Shown here: in pieces, positions 56,985-64,000 of the stretch | Layout: every line of letters begins with the position of its first letter | Position numbering within the stretch: the first letter of the stretch is position 1 | DNA from: Micromonospora_G sp044901685 | GTDB taxonomy: Bacteria > Actinomycetota > Actinomycetes > Mycobacteriales > Micromonosporaceae | Assembly (NCBI RefSeq): GCF_044901685.1 | Contig: NZ_JBJDPS010000003.1 | Location: 930,001-994,000, forward strand | DNA length: 64,000 bases | Reading direction: 5' to 3' | Translations under genes and position numbers: made by a program | The notes under the pieces: model-generated | What the model saw: the letters and a program-made list of their open reading frames with translations, nothing else | Told to the model about the DNA's origin: nothing | Database searches by the model: none

Positions 56985-58220
56985 ATGACTCAACCGCCCA
57001 ACGGCGGCCCTGCCGAACCGCCGGGCGGTCAGCCGCCCCGGGACGACGATTCCACTCCGCCAGCAGCGGCGACCGCGGCCGGAGCCGAAACTTCGGAACC
57101 GACCGCTCCAGCCACCAGCGACGTCCCGGCCGAGAAGAGCACGGCCGACAGCGACGCGACCTCGGACAGCAGGTCCGAGGGTGTCCCGACCACGGACGGC
57201 ACGTCCGACAGCGACGCGGCCGAGAGCATCCCGGCCGGGAGCGACGCGGCGGGCCAGGGCAGTGTCGCGAGCGTCGAATCCGATTCGGACGGCGCCGAGA
57301 AGCCGAGCCCGGAAGCCGTCGCGCGGGACACCGAGGCCGCAGACCCGGAACCGACCCCGGTGCCGCCGGCCACCGAGCCGGTCACTCCGGTCCCGCCGAC
57401 GCAGCCGGTCGCGGCACAGCCGACGCCCACGCAGCCGGTCGCGGCACAGCCGACGCCCACGCAGCCGGTCGCGGCACAGCCGACGCCCACGCAGCCGGTC
57501 GCGGCACAGCCGACGGCCACGCAGCCGGTGGCGACGCCGCCGGTCCCGGGTCAGCCCGAGCCCACTCAGGGGTTCCCTACCCAGGCGTCCCCGACTCAGG
57601 GGGTCGGGCAGCAGGGCGTGCCGGGCCAGCCGGTGCCCGGAACCCCGTACCCGGGGCAGCCGGTGCCGGGCGTGCCGGGTGCGTACCCGGGGCAGCCGGT
57701 GCCGGGCGTGCCGTATCCGGGTCAGCCCGGACAGCCGCTGCCGCCCGGATACCCGGTGCCCGGGCAGCCGCCGGCGCAGAAAAAGCGCGGGCTGCTGATC
57801 GCCTCGATCGTGCTCGCCGCCGCGCTGGTGCTCTGCGGTGGGGGTGGCACCGCCGCGTTCCTGCTGCTGCGTAACACCGAGGTCGGCGAGGGGGCGGCAA
57901 ACCCGTCCACCGCCGTCGACAGCTTCCTGAAGGCGGTCTACGTCGACAAGGACGCGGAGAAGGCCGCCTCGCTGGTCTGCTCGCAGGCTCGCAAAGAGGA
58001 AGACATCGCCCAGAAGGTGGAAGAGGTGGAGAAGCTCTCGACCACCTACAAGGCGCCACGGTTCAAGTGGAAGGTCCCGAAGGTCGACAGCCGTACCGAG
58101 GAGCAGGCAATCGTCTCGGTCGAGCTCACCATGACCACCGGCGACGAGAAGACAGTCGACCAGCAGTTGAAGTTCACCGTGGTCCAGAAGACCGGTTGGC
58201 GGGTCTGCGAGGTCGGCTAG
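56985..58220 (+). CDS. Single-pass membrane protein with long Pro/Thr/Gln repeat tail
   Basis: 411 residues: an acidic then Pro-rich N-terminal ~260 residues containing four copies of TQPVAAQPTP (30-bp repeats, DNA about 57400-57530) and PGQPVPGVPYPGQPG repeats. One helix (RGLLIASIVLAAALVLCGGG) and a ~110-residue extracytoplasmic DUF4878-like domain (DSFLKAVYVDKDAEKAASLV; QLKFTVVQKTGWRVCEVG) with two cysteines follow. The helix orientation puts the repeats inside and the domain outside. ATG 56985 has GGGGGAG upstream. Function unknown; it precedes the ArsA-like pair. Confidence 0.8.
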   Translation: MTQPPNGGPAEPPGGQPPRDDDSTPPAAATAAGAETSEPTAPATSDVPAEKSTADSDATSDSRSEGVPTTDGTSDSDAAESIPAGSDAAGQGSVASVESDSDGAEKPSPEAVARDTEAADPEPTPVPPATEPVTPVPPTQPVAAQPTPTQPVAAQPTPTQPVAAQPTPTQPVAAQPTATQPVATPPVPGQPEPTQGFPTQASPTQGVGQQGVPGQPVPGTPYPGQPVPGVPGAYPGQPVPGVPYPGQPGQPLPPGYPVPGQPPAQKKRGLLIASIVLAAALVLCGGGGTAAFLLLRNTEVGEGAANPSTAVDSFLKAVYVDKDAEKAASLVCSQARKEEDIAQKVEEVEKLSTTYKAPRFKWKVPKVDSRTEEQAIVSVELTMTTGDEKTVDQQLKFTVVQKTGWRVCEVG

Positions 58221-58234
58221 CCGGCGGGGCTGGT

Positions 58235-58240
58235 TACGCT
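58235..58240 (+). promoter_or_regulatory. Putative -10 element of the first ArsA-like gene
   Basis: TACGCT 7 nt before GTG 58248, with no ribosome site. Confidence 0.5.
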
Positions 58241-58247
58241 TGTATAC

Positions 58248-59222
58248 GTGCGAGCAGGTGATGAGTCGGAGGGGCAGCCCGATACGGGCTGGCCCGCCCG
58301 TCTGCACGTGGTGACCGGCAAGGGCGGGACCGGCAAGACGAGCGTCGCCGCCGCCCTGGCGCTCGCGCTGGCCGCCGACGGGCGACGGACCCTGTTGGTG
58401 GAGGTCGAGGGTCGGCAGGGCATAGGCCAGCTCTTCGGCACCGGCCCACTGCCGTACGAGGAGCGTCGGATCGTCGCCGTCCCCGGCGGCGGCGAGGTAC
58501 GCGCGCTCGCCGTCGACCCCGAGGAGGCTCTCCTCGAATACCTGGACATGTTCTACAAGCTCGGTGCCGCCGGCCGGGCGCTGCGCAAGCTCGGCGCGAT
58601 CGACTTCGCCACCACGATCGCGCCCGGGCTGCGTGACGTACTGCTCACCGGGAAGGTGAAGGAGGCGACCACCCGGACGGCGGAAAAGCGCCGGGTGTAC
58701 GACTCGGTCGTGCTGGACGCGCCGCCGACCGGCCGGATCGGTCGTTTCCTCAACGTGACCGCCGAAGCCGCCCGGCTGGCCAAGGTCGGCCCGATCAAGA
58801 CCCAGAGCGAGGGCGTGGCGGCGCTGCTGCGCTCGCCGATCACGTCGGTGCACGTGGTAACGCTGCTCGAGGAGATGCCGGTCCAGGAGACGGTGGACGC
58901 GATCACCGAGCTGACCAAACTGCGCATCCCGGTCGGCCGGATCATCGTCAACAGCACCCGGCCACCGCTGCTGGCGGCCAAGGTGAGCCAGGCGGAGCTG
59001 CGCCGGGGGCTGTCCGCGGCCGGGCTGAACGCCGACCGGGCCACCGTCGCCGGCCTGCACAGCGAGGCCCGCGACCAGCTCACCCGGCGCGAGTTGGAGG
59101 AGTCGCTCCGCGCCGACCTGGTCGAACTGGGGCTGCCGATGACGGAGTTACCGCTGTTGCCGGAAGGGATCGACCGGGCCGGGCTCGATCGGCTGGCGGC
59201 GGTGCTGGCCAGCGCCGATTGA
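58248..59222 (+). CDS. ArsA-family ATPase, subunit 1 (Rv3679-like)
   Basis: The 324-residue P-loop ATPase of the ArsA/Get3 class has a deviant Walker A GKGGTGKT (~24-31) with signature Lys, and VLDAPPTGRIGRFLNV (switch region). In M. tuberculosis the Rv3679-Rv3680 pair forms a heteromeric ATPase linked to survival under stress and tolerance of small toxic molecules. No ArsB-like transporter is nearby, so arsenic export is unlikely. GTG 58248 looks leaderless. Its partner starts 57 nt downstream with its own promoter element. Confidence 0.92.
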   Translation: MRAGDESEGQPDTGWPARLHVVTGKGGTGKTSVAAALALALAADGRRTLLVEVEGRQGIGQLFGTGPLPYEERRIVAVPGGGEVRALAVDPEEALLEYLDMFYKLGAAGRALRKLGAIDFATTIAPGLRDVLLTGKVKEATTRTAEKRRVYDSVVLDAPPTGRIGRFLNVTAEAARLAKVGPIKTQSEGVAALLRSPITSVHVVTLLEEMPVQETVDAITELTKLRIPVGRIIVNSTRPPLLAAKVSQAELRRGLSAAGLNADRATVAGLHSEARDQLTRRELEESLRADLVELGLPMTELPLLPEGIDRAGLDRLAAVLASAD

Positions 59223-59267
59223 CTCACACTCGCCCGCCGCCCCGGGCAGCGGGCGGCTCAATCCCGA

Positions 59268-59273
59268 TACGCT
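59268..59273 (+). promoter_or_regulatory. Putative -10 element of the second ArsA-like gene
   Basis: TACGCT exactly 6 nt before GTG 59280; the same hexamer as before the first ArsA-like gene. Confidence 0.5.
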
Positions 59274-59279
59274 CGGAAC

Positions 59280-60428
59280 GTGCCTGCCGATCAACCAGCG
59301 CCGCCGCTGGACGTCGACCAGATCCTCGCCGATCCCGGTGTACGGATCGTGGTCTGCTGCGGCTCGGGCGGCGTGGGCAAGACCACCACGGCCGCGGCGC
59401 TCGCGCTGCGCGCGGCCGAGGTGCACGGACGGCGTACGGTCGTGCTCACCATCGACCCGGCCCGCCGGCTCGCCCAGTCGCTCGGCCTGACCGAGCTGGA
59501 CAACACCCCGCGCCAGGTCAAGGGGATCGACGTCGAGGCCAGTGGCGGCGAGCTGCACGCCATGATGCTGGACATGAAGCGGACCTTCGATGACGTGGTG
59601 CTCGCGCACAGCGATCCCGCGAAGGCCGCCGAGATCTTTTCCAACCCCTTCTACCAGGCCATGAGTTCAACCTTCGCCGGCACGCAGGAGTACATGGCGA
59701 TGGAGAAGCTGGGTCAGCTCCACGCCCGGGGCGAGTGGGACCTGATCGTGGTCGACACCCCGCCGTCCAGGTCGGCACTGGATTTCCTGGACGCGCCGGC
59801 CCGGCTCTCGCGTTTTCTCGACGGGCGGATGCTCCGGCTGCTGCTGGCTCCGGCCCGGTCCGGTGGGCGGAGCATGTTCAGCCTGGTCACGGCATCGTTC
59901 GGAATGTTCTCGCGGGCCGTACAGAAGGTGCTCGGGGCCCAGTTGCTGACTGACCTGTCCGGGTTCGTGGCGGCGCTGGACTCGATGTTCGGCGGTTTCC
60001 GGCAGCGGGCCGAGCAGACGTACCGCATCCTGCAGGCCCGAGAGACGGCGTTCCTGCTGGTCGCCGCCCCGGAACCGGACGCGGTCCGGGAGGCGGCGTA
60101 TTTCGCCGGGCGGCTGGGCGAGGACCGGATGCCGCTGGCCGGGCTCGTGCTGAACCGGGTGCACCGGACCGAGGCGACCGACCTCTCGGCGGAGCAGAGC
60201 CTGGCCGCCGCCGACCGGCTGGCCGAGTTGGGCGGCCACGAGACCACGGTGGAGACGCTGCGGGCACACGCCGCGTTGGTGGCGTTGGCGGCCCGGGAAC
60301 GGCGGGTGGCGGCGGTGTTCACGGACGCGTACCCGGCGGTGCCGACGGTGGCGGTCACGGCGCAGCCCGCCGACGTGCACGACGTCGACGGGCTGCGAAC
60401 GATTGGCGCCGCGATCAGCCGGTCGTGA
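59280..60428 (+). CDS. ArsA-family ATPase, subunit 2 (Rv3680-like)
   Basis: The 382-residue partner ATPase has Walker A GSGGVGKTTTAAAL (~28-41), TIDPARRLAQSLGL (A-loop region) and VVDTPPSRSALDFLDAP (switch). It is the canonical partner of the preceding gene. GTG 59280. The 3' end overlaps the convergent whiB gene by 14 bp, a tight arrangement also seen around Rv3680-whiB4. Confidence 0.92.
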   Translation: MPADQPAPPLDVDQILADPGVRIVVCCGSGGVGKTTTAAALALRAAEVHGRRTVVLTIDPARRLAQSLGLTELDNTPRQVKGIDVEASGGELHAMMLDMKRTFDDVVLAHSDPAKAAEIFSNPFYQAMSSTFAGTQEYMAMEKLGQLHARGEWDLIVVDTPPSRSALDFLDAPARLSRFLDGRMLRLLLAPARSGGRSMFSLVTASFGMFSRAVQKVLGAQLLTDLSGFVAALDSMFGGFRQRAEQTYRILQARETAFLLVAAPEPDAVREAAYFAGRLGEDRMPLAGLVLNRVHRTEATDLSAEQSLAAADRLAELGGHETTVETLRAHAALVALAARERRVAAVFTDAYPAVPTVAVTAQPADVHDVDGLRTIGAAISRS

Positions 60429-60711
60429 CCAGAGACTTGTCCTTGTTCTTCAGTGCGGCCTCGAACATCTTGCGCCAGCTGGCCACCTGCGGGTGCCGAC
60501 GCAGCAGCGCCCGCCGCTCCCGTTCGGTCATGCCACCCCAGACGCCGAACTCGATGCGGTTGTCGAGCGCGTCGGCCAGGCACTCGTAGCGCACCGGGCA
60601 ACTTCGGCAGATCCGCTTCGCTACGTTCTGTTCGGCGCCCTGCACGAACAACGCGTCCGGGTCACCGTTCTGACATGCCGCCAAAGTGGGCCAGTCTGTG
60701 ATCATGCCCAT
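60415..60711 (-). CDS. whiB4: WhiB-family iron-sulfur regulator (WhiB4-like by position)
   Basis: A 98-residue Wbl protein with four cluster cysteines (13, 35, 38, 44; CxxC in ICRSCPV), the turn GVWGG (56-60) and a basic C-terminus (RERRALLRRHP, then LKNKDKSL). Wbl proteins bind a 4Fe-4S cluster sensitive to O2/NO and act on sigma factor-bound promoters; WhiB4 controls redox and antibiotic responses in mycobacteria. The start is ATG 60711 or ATG 60705 (MITDW). Its place between the ArsA pair and the PBP gene matches Rv3681c. Confidence 0.9.
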   Translation of the reverse strand: MGMITDWPTLAACQNGDPDALFVQGAEQNVAKRICRSCPVRYECLADALDNRIEFGVWGGMTERERRALLRRHPQVASWRKMFEAALKNKDKSLVTTG

Positions 60712-61109
60712 CTGTTCACGTCCCCCCTTACTTTCCCGCTACCGACTCGTGCCGATCAGCCGGCCACTAACCCCCCGGCCATCCGTCGCGCCTTCCCCCA
60801 GGCGGCACGGACGACGTGCGATTTGCCTCGCCGGACCATCATGCTCTGTAGTCGACTGATTACGCAACGTTGTCGGCCAAATTCATTAATCCGGACACTC
60901 CGGGCTTCTTGCCTGGTGCCCGCGCTGTCTACCCACCTGCGATGTACGAAAACGCTGCGGAGATCCGTCAAATAGAGGAGACTCGGCAGCACGGTGCCCG
61001 CAACCGCACGCCTGGGTCCGTGCGTTTAGCACAACGAGGCCAGCGCCCGCAGGAAATGGGGAAACTACGCGGAGCGCGACCTCGCTGCTGACTCACGTAC
61101 CCTGACGAG
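60712..61109. other. Divergent promoter region between whiB and ponA-like gene
   Basis: 398 bp without a credible gene; short frames inside have no ribosome site or family resemblance. The stretch 60840-60900 is AT-richer than its surroundings, as promoters often are. On the minus strand GGGGGG lies 12 nt before the whiB ATG. TACCCT (61098-61103) lies 6 nt before GTG 61110 on the plus strand. No hairpin or RNA family was recognised. Confidence 0.5.
61098..61103 (+). promoter_or_regulatory. Putative -10 element of the leaderless PBP gene
   Basis: TACCCT 6 nt before GTG 61110; the sequence between (GACGAG) leaves no room for a ribosome site. Confidence 0.5.
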
Positions 61110-63554
61110 GTGACCCGGATGCGGAAACGCGACCACAATGTCTTTGCCAACGGCGCATCGCTGCTGATCTGTGGCCTGTTGGCCGGAGTGGTGGTTGCCG
61201 CGGCCGCCTTCCCCGCGGTGGCGATGTCCGGCCTGGCCGCCAAGGCCGGCGCCGAGACCTTCGACAAGCTGCCGACCGAGCTGACGGTCAAGATGGCGCC
61301 GCAGATCAGCTACCTCTATGCGTCCGACGGCAAGACCGTGCTCGCGACAATGTACGACGAGAACCGGCGCGACGTCCCGATCGCCGACATCGCTCCGGTG
61401 ATGCAGAAGGCGATCATCGCTGCCGAGGACCACAACTTCTACAAGCACAACGGCGTTGACATGAAGGGCATCGGTCGTGCCTTCGTCGCCAACAACAGCG
61501 CCAACGAGACCACCCAGGGTGCCTCGACCCTGACCATGCAGTACGTCCGGCAGGCGATCGCCTACTCGGCGACCCACCCGCAGGACGTGGTGGCGGCGAC
61601 CGAGGACACCACCGCGCGCAAGCTGCGCGAGATGCGCTACGCCCTCCAGATCGACAGCGAGCTCTCCAAGGACGAGATCCTGGAGCGTTACCTCAACATC
61701 GCTCCCTTCGGCAACGGCGCGTACGGCGTCTTCGCCGCCAGCCAGGTCTACTTCAACAAGCACCCGAAGGACCTGAAGATCGAGGAAGCGGCGATGCTCG
61801 CCGGCATGGTGAAGGCGCCCTCGGAGAACGATCCGACCACAGAGGACGGGTTCGACCGGGCGCTGAAGCGGCGTGACTACGTGATCACCAACATGCGGGA
61901 CCTCGGTTACATCACGCCCGAGGAGGCCACCGCCGCGATGGCGACCGAGTTGAAGGTCACCGGCAAGCGGGCGCCCAACGGCTGCGTCGCCACCAGCAAG
62001 AACCACTGGGGCTTCTTCTGCGACTTCTTCTACCGCTGGTGGATGGACCAGGAGACCTTCGGCGCGACCGCGTACGACCGGGAGCGGCGGCTGAAGTCCG
62101 GTGGCTACAACATCGTCACCACGCTCGACGTCCAGGCGCAGGAGGCGGCGAAGAAGGCGGTCGAGAAGCACCTGAAGACCGGCAAGCCGGAGGCGCTGAT
62201 GCTGGCCGGCATCGAGCCGGGCACCGGTCGGGTACGCAGCATCGCGGTGAACCGGAACTACAAGCTCGACGATCCGGCGAAGCCGACGAACGGTAAGTCG
62301 ACCAACCCCAAGGCCCCGAAGGGCACCCGGGGGACCTGGCCGAACACCACCAACCCACTGGTCACCGGCGGTGGCGACATCACCGGCTACCAGGCCGGCT
62401 CGACCTTCAAGATGTTCCCGATGGTGGCCGCGCTGGAGAAGGGCTACCCGCTGGCGTACACGATCAACGCGCCGGAGGAGTACGTCTCCAAGTACCCGGT
62501 CGAGTACAACAGCCCGGCGGCCTGCGCGGGCACCAGCAAGTACTGCCCGCGCAACGCGAGCAAGAGCATGGCCGGTACGCACAACATGTGGAGTGCGTTC
62601 GGCATGTCGGTCAACACCTACTTCGTACCGCTGGAGGAACGCGCCGGGGCGCTCAACTCGATCAACGTGGCGAAGCGGCTCGGCATCCAGTTCCGGTCGT
62701 CCGAGGACGCCAAGCGGGCGACCGCCGAGGGCGGTGGGGACCTGTGGGGAGCCTTCACCCTTGGCGTCTCCGCGACCACCCCGCTGGACCTGGCCAACGC
62801 GTACGCCACTCTCGCGGCCGACGGCAAGTACTGCGAACCGATCCCGGTGCAGGAGATCCGCGACCAGTCCGGCAAGACCCTCGACGTCGCCAGCCCCCGG
62901 TGCGAGCAGCGGTTCAAGCCGGAGATCGCGCGTGCCGCCATCGACGCCGCCCGGTGCCCGCTCGGCGACAACTCGCCGACCTCCCAGTGCCGCAGCCGTA
63001 CGACCAGCTTCGTACGCGGTGTGGTCGACAAGCCGGTCGCGGGCAAGAGCGGTACCACCGACTCGGACCGGACGGCCGCCCTGGTCGCCACGACCAAGCA
63101 GCTCTCCGTGGCCGGCATCCTGGCCGACCCGGACTGGCCCGAGTCGACCGAGAAGATGGAACACTCGAAGGTCGACCCGGCGGTCGCCGAGGCGCTGCGG
63201 GACGCGATGAAGGGCAAGCCGAGCCAGCAGTTCACCCCGCCGAGCGGCAAGCTCGTCCAGGGCGACCAGCGGTCGATCCCGAGCGTCGAGTGCCAAGCGG
63301 TCGAGACGGCCCGGTCCCGGCTCAAGGGTGCGGGCTTCGAGGTCGAGGTCGACACCAAGCCGATCGACTCGAAGTGCCCGGCCAACACGGTCGCCGGCAC
63401 CAGCCCGGACGGGCGCACCATCAAGGGCGGCGTCGTGGTGATCAAGATCAGCAACGGCAGGGGCGGCGCGAACCCGCCGAGCCCCGGCGGCAACGCCCCA
63501 GGGCTGCCCGGCAACCCGAACGGCCCCAACCTGGGCCGCCCGCCGGGCGAGTGA
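61110..63554 (+). CDS. ponA2: Bifunctional penicillin-binding protein (transglycosylase/transpeptidase) with PASTA domain
   Basis: A class A PBP of 814 residues that polymerises and crosslinks peptidoglycan at the outer membrane face. It has a short cytoplasmic tail, one helix (~17-40), and a GT51 transglycosylase with catalytic Glu106 in AAEDHNFYKHNG plus GASTLTMQYVRQ. The transpeptidase has STFK (~431), SVN (~500) and KSGT (~646). A single PASTA domain (~717-785: CQAVETARSRLKGAGFEVEV) and a Gly/Pro/Asn tail follow. One PASTA domain and position next to whiB match PonA2 (Rv3682). GTG 61110 is apparently leaderless. Confidence 0.94.
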   Translation: MTRMRKRDHNVFANGASLLICGLLAGVVVAAAAFPAVAMSGLAAKAGAETFDKLPTELTVKMAPQISYLYASDGKTVLATMYDENRRDVPIADIAPVMQKAIIAAEDHNFYKHNGVDMKGIGRAFVANNSANETTQGASTLTMQYVRQAIAYSATHPQDVVAATEDTTARKLREMRYALQIDSELSKDEILERYLNIAPFGNGAYGVFAASQVYFNKHPKDLKIEEAAMLAGMVKAPSENDPTTEDGFDRALKRRDYVITNMRDLGYITPEEATAAMATELKVTGKRAPNGCVATSKNHWGFFCDFFYRWWMDQETFGATAYDRERRLKSGGYNIVTTLDVQAQEAAKKAVEKHLKTGKPEALMLAGIEPGTGRVRSIAVNRNYKLDDPAKPTNGKSTNPKAPKGTRGTWPNTTNPLVTGGGDITGYQAGSTFKMFPMVAALEKGYPLAYTINAPEEYVSKYPVEYNSPAACAGTSKYCPRNASKSMAGTHNMWSAFGMSVNTYFVPLEERAGALNSINVAKRLGIQFRSSEDAKRATAEGGGDLWGAFTLGVSATTPLDLANAYATLAADGKYCEPIPVQEIRDQSGKTLDVASPRCEQRFKPEIARAAIDAARCPLGDNSPTSQCRSRTTSFVRGVVDKPVAGKSGTTDSDRTAALVATTKQLSVAGILADPDWPESTEKMEHSKVDPAVAEALRDAMKGKPSQQFTPPSGKLVQGDQRSIPSVECQAVETARSRLKGAGFEVEVDTKPIDSKCPANTVAGTSPDGRTIKGGVVVIKISNGRGGANPPSPGGNAPGLPGNPNGPNLGRPPGE

Positions 63555-63575
63555 CGATCGAGTAGAACGGACAGT

Positions 63576-63607
63576 GATGGGCGGGCACCCGAAGGTGCCC
63601 GCCCATC
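63576..63607. terminator. Bidirectional hairpin terminator with CGAA tetraloop
   Basis: Perfect 14-bp arms (63576-63589, 63594-63607; GATGGGCGGGCACC) between the convergent PBP and GatB/YqeY genes. Confidence 0.92.
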
Positions 63608-63654
63608 GTCGTATCCGTACCGCCTGCGCCCGGCGGGCGCGACCCTGGGCGCGG

Positions 63655-64000
63655 TCAGGCGCCGAGCTGGCGCCGTACCTCGGCGGCGACCCTGCCCCCC
63701 TCGGCCCGCCCCGCGACCACGGCCTGGCTCGCCTTCATCGCCGGGCCGAGCTGAGCCCGGCTCTCGAAGCCCCCGGCGGCGAGCGCACCCCGGACCAGCT
63801 CGGCCAGCTCCTCGTCACCGAGCTGCTTCGGCAGGTAACGGTCGAGCACCTCGCCCTCGGCCCGCTCCTTCTCCGCCTGCTCGGCCCGCCCGGCGTCGGC
63901 GAAGGCGGTCGCCGCCTCCCGGCGCTTCTTGGCCTCCTTGGTCAGCACCGACAGCACCTCGTCGTCGGACAGCTCCCGCTTGGCCTTGCCGGCCACCTCG
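63655..64000 (-). CDS. GatB/YqeY-domain protein (N-terminus beyond the window)
   Basis: At least 114 residues of the GatB/YqeY fold, related to the tail domain of Asp/Glu-tRNA amidotransferase: KRELSDDEVLSVLTKEAKKR, REAATAFADAGRAEQAEKER, then EVLDRYLPKQLGDEELAELV. The frame runs off the window edge; in homologues ~30 residues precede the visible part, so the ATG at 63996 is probably internal. Members may bind tRNA, but the function is not established. Confidence 0.88.
   Translation of the reverse strand, partial: EVAGKAKRELSDDEVLSVLTKEAKKRREAATAFADAGRAEQAEKERAEGEVLDRYLPKQLGDEELAELVRGALAAGGFESRAQLGPAMKASQAVVAGRAEGGRVAAEVRRQLGA

Noticed and set aside
58248..60428. Arsenite efflux system from the two ArsA-like genes
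   Set aside because: There is no arsB, arsC or arsR nearby and the order matches Rv3679-Rv3680, whose role is not arsenic export.
60712..61109. Small genes in the whiB-ponA gap
   Set aside because: Short frames on both strands lack ribosome sites, leaderless promoters and recognisable sequence; the region is better read as promoter DNA.
1..64000. tRNA, rRNA, riboswitch or other RNA genes
   Set aside because: I saw no T-loop/acceptor pattern, no rRNA core sequence and no family consensus of common riboswitches by eye. A covariance-model search would be decisive.

Overview
The window is 64 kb of high-GC DNA from an actinobacterium, most likely a Micromonosporaceae member (Micromonospora or a close relative). 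The evidence is a WhiB regulator, a mycosin/EccC/EccD type VII secretion locus, many GTG starts, GTGA/ATGA start-stop overlaps, and copies of a GGAAGGGCCCC palindrome that I recall from Micromonosporaceae genomes. I see no tRNA, rRNA, CRISPR array, transposase or integrase.

Layout. 1-7.5 kb: end of an AraC-type regulator, a gamma-glutamyltransferase, tilS, a zinc metalloprotease, a D-Ala-D-Ala carboxypeptidase with a long repeat-rich N-terminus, and ppa. 7.6-14.8 kb: a partial type VII secretion locus (eccD, eccC, mycP) with a possible 40-codon leader gene. 14.8-21.0 kb: GNAT enzyme, then marP, Nudix, TlpA-like lipoprotein, nth, CapA and crp. 21.2-30.7 kb: metallophosphatase, then an operon of TetR regulator, TIGR03084 protein, AtuA-like protein, a decayed acyl-CoA dehydrogenase fragment, biotin-dependent acyl-CoA carboxylase beta and alpha subunits, and a full acyl-CoA dehydrogenase. 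30.8-36.5 kb: an ECF sigma factor with a membrane partner, an atypical SDR protein, PhoD-type phosphatase and a Nudix hydrolase. 36.5-40.9 kb: a visibly AT-richer accessory island with a putative antitoxin-like operon, five copies (three intact, two frameshifted) of a 72-residue GntR-like winged-helix gene, a DivIVA-domain protein and zinc-ribbon-like genes, with conspicuous operator-like repeats. 40.9-50.9 kb: His-rich methyltransferase plus FAD oxidoreductase, two tandem GNAT paralogues, a sulfur module (YeiH-type exporter, LysR, cysteine dioxygenase, LysR), a Ser/Thr kinase and a small membrane protein. 51-64 kb: adenylate cyclase/AAA/TPR protein, metallo-beta-lactamase-fold protein, RidA, a DUF4177 protein, a membrane-anchored lineage protein, two ArsA-like ATPases, WhiB, a bifunctional penicillin-binding protein and the end of a GatB/YqeY gene.

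Two genome-scale patterns stand out. First, genes that are contiguous in M. tuberculosis (marP-Nudix-thioredoxin-nth-crp | MBL-RidA-ArsA-ArsA-whiB4-ponA2) lie here on both sides of about 34 kb of other genes, which marks 21-54.9 kb as interposed. Second, many genes have a TANNNT hexamer 6-7 nt before an ATG or GTG and no Shine-Dalgarno sequence, the signature of leaderless mRNAs. I used this to correct several starts. The most unusual region is the island at 36.5-40.9 kb: a tandem array of miniature winged-helix regulators with matched inverted-repeat operators and an 8-bp-phased triple repeat in front of a putative ribbon-helix-helix gene.
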